Shown one piece after another: positions 27,808-34,916 of a DNA stretch of 64,000 nt. Origin of the DNA: JAWKUK01 sp041398605 (GTDB lineage: Bacteria > Planctomycetota > UBA1135 > GCA-002686595). The position numbers and the translations under genes were made by a program. Every line of letters starts with the position of its first letter. Within the stretch, counting starts at the first letter, position 1. The stretch lies in assembly GCA_041398605.1 (NCBI GenBank), contig JAWKUK010000023.1, positions 1 through 64,000 of the forward strand, in the 5' to 3' direction. Under the pieces are notes generated by a model, which saw only the letters and a list, made by a program, of their open reading frames with translations, was not told the DNA's origin and ran no database searches.

Positions 27808-28469
27808 GGCGCGTATGCGTCGATGAGGTCCGCGAGGCCGGAGAGGTCGGGCAAGAGGTGTGTGTGCGGGTGCGGCTCCAGCTCGTCGAGGGTGTGCGAG
27901 CCCGTGCCGACCCCGATCACCAGGCCGCACCCGGCAGCGAAGCCCGCCAGCAAGTCCGACGGCGTGTCCCCTGCCGCGCCGACCGCGCGTGCGTCATGGA
28001 CGCCGGCCTGGCGCATGGCCTCAAAGAGCAGATCGGGCGCGGGGCGCCCGTGGTCGACCTCGTCCGAGGCGACGCTGATGTGGGCGCTCCACCCGAGGTG
28101 GTCGAGGATCAGGTCCGCGGTCGCGCGCGCGAAGCCGGTCGTGAACGCGACCTCGATGTCGCGCTGCGCGAGGGCGCGGAAGGCCTCGATCACGCCAGGG
28201 ATCGGCCGCGGCGGGTCGTCCTCGTAGCGCGCGGCGAGGTGCGCTTGGAACTCCGCGGCGAGGCGCGCTGCAGGAGCGGTGTCCGCGCCCGCGCGCTGAA
28301 GGAGCTCGCGGAAGACGGTCGCCTTGTCCCAGCCCATGCGCGCGGTGATCCAAGCGGGCTCCGCGGCCAAGCCATTGGCAGCAGCGACATCGAGGAACGC
28401 GGCGAGCACGACCCCCTCGTCCTTGACGGTGGTGCCAGCCATATCGAACACGAAGAGCTTCAACGACAT
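27804..28469 (-). CDS. Phosphonatase-like HAD hydrolase (PhnX/TIGR03351 type)
   Basis: 221 residues from ATG 28469. HAD motif I is FDMAGTTV with nucleophile Asp9. PhnX usually has DWAGT; the DMAGTT form is that of the phosphonatase-like branch. Motif II is TTGF, followed by VASDEVDHGRPAPDLLF and motif IV GDTPSDLLAG. The cap helices lie at about 35-100. The family cleaves the C-P bond of phosphonoacetaldehyde or acts on a related phosphonate. It is upstream of and coupled to the FAD oxidoreductase, which would supply such an aldehyde. Confidence 0.87.
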   Translation of the reverse strand: MSLKLFVFDMAGTTVKDEGVVLAAFLDVAAANGLAAEPAWITARMGWDKATVFRELLQRAGADTAPAARLAAEFQAHLAARYEDDPPRPIPGVIEAFRALAQRDIEVAFTTGFARATADLILDHLGWSAHISVASDEVDHGRPAPDLLFEAMRQAGVHDARAVGAAGDTPSDLLAGFAAGCGLVIGVGTGSHTLDELEPHPHTHLLPDLSGLADLIDAYAP

Positions 28470-28651
28470 CGAGCGCAGCGAGCGGTTAGGCAGCGGGCGC
28501 GCTCGAGCGCCTCCCGAGCGCGCGCCCCCTGCGCCGGGATGGTGCCGCGCCGTGGGGCCCGAGGGGCGCTCCAACCGCGTGATTCCGGCGGCGCAAGCCG
28601 CACCTTAACCTCGCCTTGATGCAGCGTCCGAGCGGCACGCCAGCGCCAGCG

Positions 28652-29983
28652 TCAGAGCGCCGGGAACCGCCGCGGCGCCCGCGCTGCGTCGCGGGCCAAC
28701 GAGCGCACGTGCAGCGGGTCGAGCAAGTACGGCGCGAACGGCTCCAATGGCATAAGCCGGTCTCCCACGAAGACCCGTGCTGCGGCGAGCTGCAACCCTT
28801 CAGTGAACGACCACGTGCCGTCGCACCCCGCTGCCACGATGCAATTGCCGGCGAGCCAGATGGAGACGTATGCGCGGCCCTCCGCGCTGCCCTCGGGGTC
28901 CAAGAGAAACGTCGCGTCCGTGCCGCAACCGACGACAGGCGCGCCGTCGGGCCCGCGGAAGATTCGGGTGAGGCCGAGCGCTTGTCCGAACTCGAGCAGC
29001 GCGCCGCTGTCCAGGCTCATCTGCATCAAGGCCGGCTTCGCCTCGCTGCGGGGATCGACGGCCACGTCGTCGACGGCCCACATCAAGCGAGCGAGATCGA
29101 TGCGGTTTCCTCGGCTGGCGGCCTGCGCGCCTCCTTGCGCCGCGCGGCGCGGCCGCGGCGCCACCACACCGACCCACCGCGCTTCGTCCGCGAGGCCGCT
29201 TACGCGCTCGACGCCAGCCAGGACGAGCCGAGACGTCTCTATGGACGCACGCACCTCGTCGACCAAGAGGCCCGTCCGCAGCGCGCGCACGAATGGCAGC
29301 GGGCGCGGCCAAGGGTTCAGCGCGTCGTCGCTACCGAAGCTGGAGACCCCGTAATTGCCCCGCCAATCCTGCGTCGAGCCTGGGCGCTCGGCAGGGTGGA
29401 CGAGCGTCACGCGTCCGGTCACCGGGTCCACGTGGTAGGTCTCCACGTTCGCGCCTGGATGCCCGGACGCGGGCCGCCCGGACCCCGAAGGCGCGGAACC
29501 TGATCGCTGAACGAAGTGCCCGACGAGGTGCGTCACGACCCCGAAGCGATCCGGATCGGACGCGCGCTCCCGTTGATACCGCATGTCACCACCGACGGTG
29601 CGGAGGCCGCCGGCCGTGACCGACAGCCAACCCGAGGGAGCCTCATCGCCATGCCCCGCCGCGACCGCCGCACCGATGGGATGCAACGCAGCGAGGTCCG
29701 TCGCGGGATAGCCGCGCTCCAACGCCGCTGCGAAGAGCGCACGCGCGCCCGCCTCGTCCCCCGCGAGCGCGGCAGCGACGCCCGCTGAGGCGCGCCAGAC
29801 GGGCGCCTCGGGCGCGCGCTCTCCAGCCCGCAGGAAGCCCGCTCGGGCGACGACGGGCTCGCCGCGATCGAGCGCCGCGAGCGCCGCTTGGAAGCGCTCG
29901 ACATAGCCCTCCCCTGGCGCGTCGGCGCCGGGCAGGGACGGCGGGGGCAGCTGCGCGGCGACCAGGAGCAAGGTGACGAGCAT
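28652..29983 (-). CDS. Secreted protein of unknown function with N-terminal TPR-like helices
   Basis: 443 residues; short hydrophobic start (MLVTLLLVAAQL) that may be a signal peptide. Residues about 25-110 look like one or two TPR-type helix pairs (ERFQAALAALDRGEPVVARA, GDEAGARALFAAALERGYPA). The rest is beta-rich, with a conserved-looking block ETYHVDPVTGRVTLVHPAER and two Cys near GCGTDATF and NCIVAAGC. I do not recognise a family. It lies inside the phosphonate locus but has no visible link to it. The opposite strand is also open for about 295 codons, but that has no recognisable domain. Confidence 0.7.
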   Translation of the reverse strand: MLVTLLLVAAQLPPPSLPGADAPGEGYVERFQAALAALDRGEPVVARAGFLRAGERAPEAPVWRASAGVAAALAGDEAGARALFAAALERGYPATDLAALHPIGAAVAAGHGDEAPSGWLSVTAGGLRTVGGDMRYQRERASDPDRFGVVTHLVGHFVQRSGSAPSGSGRPASGHPGANVETYHVDPVTGRVTLVHPAERPGSTQDWRGNYGVSSFGSDDALNPWPRPLPFVRALRTGLLVDEVRASIETSRLVLAGVERVSGLADEARWVGVVAPRPRRAAQGGAQAASRGNRIDLARLMWAVDDVAVDPRSEAKPALMQMSLDSGALLEFGQALGLTRIFRGPDGAPVVGCGTDATFLLDPEGSAEGRAYVSIWLAGNCIVAAGCDGTWSFTEGLQLAAARVFVGDRLMPLEPFAPYLLDPLHVRSLARDAARAPRRFPAL

Positions 29984-30074
29984 GTGCTCCAGGGTGCGGG
30001 CGCCGCGCCGGGATGTCCAGCCGACCGCGCCGCAAGGATCCTCGGCTCTCCCAGTGGGCGTGCTTCACGCCATG

Positions 30075-30092
30075 CAGGCGCCTGAGGCGCCC
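30075..30092. repeat. 18-bp hairpin element, copy 1 (second copy at 52891-52908)
   Basis: CAGGCGCCTGAGGCGCCC occurs here and identically at 52891-52908. It contains GGCGCC-TGA-GGCGCC, a 6-bp stem with a TGA loop. Both copies lie 40-60 bp before a plus-strand start (phnC and the propeller gene). It may be a repeated terminator or another small dispersed element. Confidence 0.6.
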
Positions 30093-30132
30093 TTGAACGG
30101 CCTTTGATGCGCACAGCGCACCGTCTGCGCCG

Positions 30133-30963
30133 ATGGAGCCCCTCGTCGAGGTCCGCGGCGTCGCCCTGGCGCTGCCAGCGAGCACAAGGAGCGCGCAGGT
30201 CCTGGACGGGGTCTCGTTCACCGTCTCGCGCGGCGAGCGCGTCGCGTTGCTCGGGGCGTCGGGCTCTGGCAAGTCGACGCTGCTGCGCGTGATCGACGGC
30301 CTGCAGCCGCTCTCGCGCGAGGACCACGGCCTCGTCAGGATCAGCGGTCGCGTCCTGCAAGGCGCGACGGGCATGGCGCGTGATGCGCGCGCGATGCGCC
30401 GCGGCATCGGCCTCGTTTTCCAGCAGTTCCAGCTCGCGCCGCAGCTCGACCTCTTGACCAACGTCCTCGTCGGCGCAGTCACGCGCGAGCCGCTGTGGCG
30501 GCGCGTGACGCGGCGCTTCAGCGCGCGCGAGCGCGCGCTGGCCCTGCGCGCGCTCGAAGAGGTCGGGCTTGCGGGTCGCGCCGCGCAGCGCACGAGCACG
30601 CTCTCCGGCGGCCAGCAACAGCGCGCCGCGATCGCGCGCGCGCTCGTGCAAGGCAGCGAGCTCTTGCTCGCCGACGAGCCGGTCGCGTCGCTCGACCCCG
30701 AGACCGCGCGCCAGATCCTGGAGCTGCTCGTCGGGTTGCAGCGCGAGCGCCAAGCGACGCTCGTGGTCTCGCTGCACCAAGTCGAGCTCGCGCGCGCCTA
30801 CTTCGAGCGCGCGATCGCGCTGCGCCGCGGCCGAGTGATCTTCGACGGTCCGACCTCGGCGCTGCGCGGCGAGCTGATCGAGCGCATCTATCGCGACGCC
30901 GCCGCGCCACCCGTGCCGGCCCATGTTCCACCCAGCGCCGCGCTCGCCGAGGTCCGCCCATGA
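30133..30963 (+). CDS. phnC: Phosphonate ABC transporter ATP-binding protein
   Basis: 276 residues. Walker A GASGSGKST at 41-49, Q-loop VFQQFQLAPQLD, signature LSGGQQQRAAIARAL, Walker B ELLLADEPVASLDP and H-switch SLHQVELA are all present. Length and order of genes (ATPase, binding protein, permease) fit PhnCDE. It energises import of phosphonates from the periplasm. The stop overlaps the phnD start (ATGA). The first gene of a five-gene plus-strand operon. Confidence 0.93.
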   Translation: MEPLVEVRGVALALPASTRSAQVLDGVSFTVSRGERVALLGASGSGKSTLLRVIDGLQPLSREDHGLVRISGRVLQGATGMARDARAMRRGIGLVFQQFQLAPQLDLLTNVLVGAVTREPLWRRVTRRFSARERALALRALEEVGLAGRAAQRTSTLSGGQQQRAAIARALVQGSELLLADEPVASLDPETARQILELLVGLQRERQATLVVSLHQVELARAYFERAIALRRGRVIFDGPTSALRGELIERIYRDAAAPPVPAHVPPSAALAEVRP

Positions 30964-31919
30964 CAGCGCCCACCCGCTCGACGCGCTCCGCGTCTCCCGC
31001 GCGCCGCGGCCTCGTTGCTGCTGCGCTCTCCGCGCTCGCGCTCGCCGCGTGCGGACGAGCGCCTGGGCACGGCGACGGCGGCGCGCGCCTCATCTTCGGC
31101 ATCCCGTCCACCGAGTCGAGCGTGCAGCTCGCGGCGTCATGGGCGCCCCTCCTGGCCGACCTGTCCGCTGCGCTCGGCCAGGAGGTGAAGCCGTTCTTCG
31201 CCACCGACTACGCGGGCATCATCGAGGCCATGCGCGCTGGTCACGTCGACCTGGCGTGGTTCGGCAACAAGGCCGCGCTCGAAGCCGCCGACCGCGCGGG
31301 CGGCGAGGTCTTTGCGCAGATGGTCGACGGCGACGGCCACGCGGGCTATTGGTCCGTGCTCGTCGTGCGCGACGACAGCCCGCTGCAGAGCGTCGAAGAG
31401 GTGCTAACCCGCGCGCCGGAGCTGTCGATCGGGATCGGGGACCCGAACTCGACCTCGGGCTTCCTGGTGCCGCTCGTCGAGCTGTTCGCGCCGCGCGGCC
31501 TCGACCCGAAGCGCGCGTTCGCGCGCGCGCTGCAGGGCAACCACGAGTCCAACGCGCTCGCCGTCGCGCTCGGACACATCGACGTCGCCCCCGTGGACAG
31601 CAAGGTGCTGCGGCGCCTCGCGGACTCGCACCCCGACCGGTACGCGCGGCTGCGCGAGGTCTGGCGCTCGGAGCTGATCCCGTCGGACGCGTTGTGCTGG
31701 CGCAAGGCGCTGCCCGAACCGCTGCGGACGCGGCTGCGCGAGTGGTTCACGACGTACGGCGCGGCGGAGGGCCCGGACGCGGCCCATCAGCGCGCGGTGC
31801 TCGCAGGGCTCGACTTGCGCGGGTTCCGCGCGTCGGACGATACGCAGCTGCTTCCGATCCGCGCACTGGAAGCCACGAAGCTGCGGCTGCAGCGAGAGCA
31901 TGCGGGGTCACCGCGATGA
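30960..31919 (+). CDS. phnD: Phosphonate ABC transporter substrate-binding lipoprotein
   Basis: 319 residues; lipobox LALAAC with Cys31. It contains LIFGIPSTESSVQLAASW, DYAGIIEAMRAGHVDLAWFG, and the phosphate-moiety loop DPNSTSGFLVP, all characteristic of PhnD-type periplasmic binding proteins. It captures phosphonates for PhnC-PhnE. Coupled to phnC and phnE by 4-bp overlaps. The exact ligand among alkylphosphonates, aminophosphonates and phosphite is not readable. Confidence 0.93.
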   Translation: MTAPTRSTRSASPARRGLVAAALSALALAACGRAPGHGDGGARLIFGIPSTESSVQLAASWAPLLADLSAALGQEVKPFFATDYAGIIEAMRAGHVDLAWFGNKAALEAADRAGGEVFAQMVDGDGHAGYWSVLVVRDDSPLQSVEEVLTRAPELSIGIGDPNSTSGFLVPLVELFAPRGLDPKRAFARALQGNHESNALAVALGHIDVAPVDSKVLRRLADSHPDRYARLREVWRSELIPSDALCWRKALPEPLRTRLREWFTTYGAAEGPDAAHQRAVLAGLDLRGFRASDDTQLLPIRALEATKLRLQREHAGSPR

Positions 31920-32761
31920 GCGACCGCGCAGCCAGCTCGCGCGCGCGCAGCGAGGACGTGACCCCGGCCACGCGCGGCGCCGCCGCGCCAGCCGCCGCGC
32001 CCGCCGCCGTTTGGCCCTGGCGCGCGCTCCTAGGCGCGCTCGCAGCCGTGCTGGTGCTGGCCTGGGCGGCGCGCGGCGTCGACCTCAGCCCGTGGAAGCT
32101 CGTCCGAAACCTGGGCCAGAGCGTGGCGCTCGCGCGCGAGTTCTTCCCGCTGAACCTCGCCGAGTGGCGCAGCTACCTGGGCGAGATGGTGGTCACAGTG
32201 CAGATCGCGCTCTGGGGCTCTGCGCTGGCGGTCGTCGCTGCAGTGCCCCTCGGGCTCCTCGCCGCAGGCAACGTGTCGCCGATGGCCGTGCGGCTCGTCG
32301 TCAGGCGCCTCCTGGACGGCCTGCGCGCGATCCACGAGATGGTGTTCGCGCTGCTGTTTGTCGTGGCTGTGGGCCTCGGCCCGTTCGCGGGCGTGCTGGC
32401 GCTCGCGGTGCACACGACAGGCATCCTCGGCAAGCTCTTCTCGGAGGCGGTCGAAGCGTGCGATCCACGGCCGGTCGAGGGCGTCCGCGCGACAGGCGGC
32501 TCGCGCTTGGACGAGGTCCTGTACGGCGTCCTCCCGCAGGTCCTGCCGCACTGGCTCGGCGTGTCGCTCTATCGCTTCGAGTCGAACGTGCGCGCCGCGA
32601 CGATCCTCGGGATCGTCGGCGCGGGCGGGATCGGCATGCCGTTGCACGAGAGCCTGCGCGCGTTCGACTATCCGCGCGCGGGCACGGCGCTCTTGATCAT
32701 CCTGCTCTTCGTCGTCGCCACGGACGCGGCTTCGTCGAGGCTGCGGCGGCTCGCGCACTGA
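31916..32761 (+). CDS. phnE: Phosphonate ABC transporter permease
   Basis: 281 residues; Ala-rich N-terminus, then about six membrane helices. The permease EAA-type loop for contact with PhnC is EAVEACDPRPVEGVRATGGS, followed by LPQVLPHWLGVSLYRFESNV and GIVGAGGIGMPL, as in PhnE. It forms the membrane channel for phosphonate import. Starts within phnD (ATGA). Confidence 0.93.
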   Translation: MSDRAASSRARSEDVTPATRGAAAPAAAPAAVWPWRALLGALAAVLVLAWAARGVDLSPWKLVRNLGQSVALAREFFPLNLAEWRSYLGEMVVTVQIALWGSALAVVAAVPLGLLAAGNVSPMAVRLVVRRLLDGLRAIHEMVFALLFVVAVGLGPFAGVLALAVHTTGILGKLFSEAVEACDPRPVEGVRATGGSRLDEVLYGVLPQVLPHWLGVSLYRFESNVRAATILGIVGAGGIGMPLHESLRAFDYPRAGTALLIILLFVVATDAASSRLRRLAH

Positions 32762-32820
32762 GGCGCGCGCTCGTCCGCGAACACCATCCAACCGAACACG
32801 AACCGGCGCGCGAGACTGCC

Positions 32821-33360
32821 ATGTTGCCCACGACCATCGACGAGCTGTTCGACCTCTACCGCGCGCGCGGGGCGACCGAGTACCTCGGCGAAGCCGTCAC
32901 GCAGCTCGAGCACGCGGCGCAATGCGCTGCGCTCGCCGCAGCCGATGGCGCGAGCGACGCCCTGGTGCTCGCGGCGTTCTTGCACGACGTAGGGCACCTC
33001 CTCGTGGACAACAACGTCGGGGGTACGGACGACCGACACGAGCGCTCCGGGGCCGCGCTCATCGCGCGCCTCCTGGGCGAGGAGGTCGCGGCGCCGGTTC
33101 GGCTGCACGTCGCAGCCAAGCGCTACCTCTGCGGTGCAGAGCCGGGCTACCTCGCGCGGCTGTCACCCACCTCGATCGCGAGCTTGCACGCCCAGGGCGG
33201 GCCCTTCGACGCAGACGAGGGCGCCCGCTTCCTCGCCGCGCCCTTCGCGGAGGACGCGCTGCTCTTGCGCAGGTGGGACGACCTCGGCAAGGCGCACGGC
33301 GCAGCGGAGCTCGACCTCGAAGCCATGCGCCGCCTCGCGCAGCGGCGGGCGCGCGGATGA
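32821..33360 (+). CDS. PhnZ-like HD-domain diiron oxygenase (TIGR03276 type)
   Basis: 179 residues. The HD ligands are His31, His55-Asp56, His73, His96 and an Asp in WDD at 152-154. Tyr21 and Glu24 (EYLGEAVTQLEH) keep the spacing of the substrate-gating Tyr24/Glu27 of PhnZ, all offset by three residues (numbering from memory). PhnZ cleaves 2-amino-1-hydroxyethylphosphonate to glycine and phosphate. Its usual partner, the 2-oxoglutarate dioxygenase PhnY, is not in the window. Starts 59 bp after phnE and overlaps the dehydrogenase gene by 4 bp. Confidence 0.88.
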   Translation: MLPTTIDELFDLYRARGATEYLGEAVTQLEHAAQCAALAAADGASDALVLAAFLHDVGHLLVDNNVGGTDDRHERSGAALIARLLGEEVAAPVRLHVAAKRYLCGAEPGYLARLSPTSIASLHAQGGPFDADEGARFLAAPFAEDALLLRRWDDLGKAHGAAELDLEAMRRLAQRRARG

Positions 33361-34592
33361 GCGCCGAGCGCGCGGAGGGCGCGGGCGCGTGCCGCGCGGC
33401 GCTGTTCCACGGACCGGCGCGGGGCTTCTCGCTCGTGACGCTGGCGCTGCCGCGCCTCGCGGCGGGCGAAGCGCTCGTGCGCGTCGAAGCGACGACCCTG
33501 TGCGGCAGCGACCTGCACTCCGTGACGGGTCGGCGCGGCGTTCCGGTGCCGACGCTGCTCGGGCACGAGGTCGTCGGTCGTATCGACGCGATGTGCGGCG
33601 AGGTGCGCGCGATTGACGGCGAGGCCCTGGCCGTGGGTGACCGGGTCGTGTGGTCCGTGATCGTCGCCTGCGGCGCGTGCGCGCGTTGCGCGCGCGGGAT
33701 GCCGCAGAAGTGCGTCAAGTTGGCGAAGTTCGGGCACGCGGCACAGCCCGAGTCCGGCGCGCGCCTCGACGGCGGCCTGGCGGAGTTCGTGCATCTGCCG
33801 CGCGGCGCGTCGATCGCGCGCGTGGGCGAGGCGCTGCCTGCGGCGCTCGCTGCGCAAGCGACCTGCGCCGCTGCGACGGCCGCGGCCTGCGTCCGGGTCG
33901 CGATGCGCGCCAGTGCGCGCGCAGGCAGTCCGCTGGCGGTGTCGGGCGCTGAGCCGATGGGCAGGTTGGCGGGCGGGCTCGAGGGGGCGCGCGCCCTGAT
34001 CCACGGCGCAGGCGCGCTGGGGCTCTTTGCGACGGCGCTCGCGCGCGCCGCAGGCGCGCGCGAGGTGCACGTCGTGGACGTCGACGCGGGGCGCCTGGAG
34101 CTGGCGCGCGCGCTCGGCGCGACGGAGCTCCACCTCGCGCGCAGCGACGTGCCGCGCGACGCAAGCCGCGCGACGGCGCAGGACGCGGCGCCGAGCCTCA
34201 CAGAGGCCGCGCGGGCGCCCGGCGGGCGCGCCGGCAGCGAGGGCTTCGACGTCACGTTCGAGCTGACTGGCGACGCGGCGGCCTGCGAGCGCTCGGTGGC
34301 GCTGGCGGCGCTGGGCGGCACTGTCGTGCTCGCGGGCGCGGTCCTGCCTACGCCCGCGGCGCGCATCGACCCGGAGCACATCGTGCGCAAGCTCGTGCGG
34401 ATCGAGGGCGTGCACAACTACCTCCCAGGCGACCTGGCCGTCGCGCTCGACGCCCTGCAGCGGCGCACCGAGGGCTGGCCCGAGGCCGTCACGGCCCCGC
34501 CGGAGTTCACGCTGGATGACGTCCCGGCCGCGTTCGAACACGCGCTGCGCGAGCGGCCGCTGCGCGTCGTCGTCCGGCCGCACCAGACGTGA
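33357..34592 (+). CDS. Zinc alcohol dehydrogenase of the phosphonate-catabolism type (TIGR03366)
   Basis: 411 residues. Catalytic zinc ligands are Cys49 (TTLCGSDLHS) and His70-Glu71 (LLGHEVVG); a structural-zinc Cys set follows (CGACARCARGMPQKC). The NAD-binding part has ALIHGAGALGLFATALARAA and VVDVDAGRLELARALGA. This branch of MDR dehydrogenases recurs in phosphonate gene clusters, where it is proposed to act on hydroxyalkyl phosphonates or aldehyde products. Last gene of the phn operon. Long insert regions (residues about 200-215 and 255-290) are Ala/Arg-rich. Confidence 0.87.
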   Translation: MSAERAEGAGACRAALFHGPARGFSLVTLALPRLAAGEALVRVEATTLCGSDLHSVTGRRGVPVPTLLGHEVVGRIDAMCGEVRAIDGEALAVGDRVVWSVIVACGACARCARGMPQKCVKLAKFGHAAQPESGARLDGGLAEFVHLPRGASIARVGEALPAALAAQATCAAATAAACVRVAMRASARAGSPLAVSGAEPMGRLAGGLEGARALIHGAGALGLFATALARAAGAREVHVVDVDAGRLELARALGATELHLARSDVPRDASRATAQDAAPSLTEAARAPGGRAGSEGFDVTFELTGDAAACERSVALAALGGTVVLAGAVLPTPAARIDPEHIVRKLVRIEGVHNYLPGDLAVALDALQRRTEGWPEAVTAPPEFTLDDVPAAFEHALRERPLRVVVRPHQT

Positions 34593-34916
34593 TCGTGGCC
34601 GCGCGGGCCCCGCGCCGCGCGTGTGCGAGGCCGCGCGCGCCACGGGCTTCGGTCGCTTTCAGAGCACTTGGATGCCCCACGAGAGGTTGGAGGTCGGCGC
34701 CGGCCGGAATCCGTCGCCGTCGCCGCTGGAGGCTAGGCACTCTGGCGCCGCGCTGTACCCTTGTGCCAGGTGGCGCCCATTGGTTGGCCTGGAACGCTCG
34801 CGGCCGTGAGCGACCCGGTACAAGCCGCCAGTCATGAACGATCTAGCGCCGCCGCCGACGGACACAGACTTATGTGTCCCGATTCGAGCAGCGGGAAACA
34901 AGCCACATTTCACGCC
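34593..34916. other. Intergenic region before a large VCBS gene
   Basis: 324 bp after the phn operon with no supported gene. It contains an inverted repeat at 34860-34879 (see separate entry). No clear sigma-70 promoter is evident. Confidence 0.6.
34860..34879. promoter_or_regulatory. Inverted repeat upstream of VCBS gene
   Basis: GGACACA (34860-34866) and TGTGTCC (34873-34879) form a perfect 7-bp inverted repeat around GACTTA, 38 bp before the start at 34917. It could be an operator or a leader hairpin; no regulator is adjacent. Confidence 0.4.

Noticed and set aside
28616..29503. Plus-strand frame of 295 codons opposite the unknown exported protein
   Set aside because: Composition is Arg/His-rich, no signal or motif; the minus strand has a signal-like start and conserved-looking blocks.
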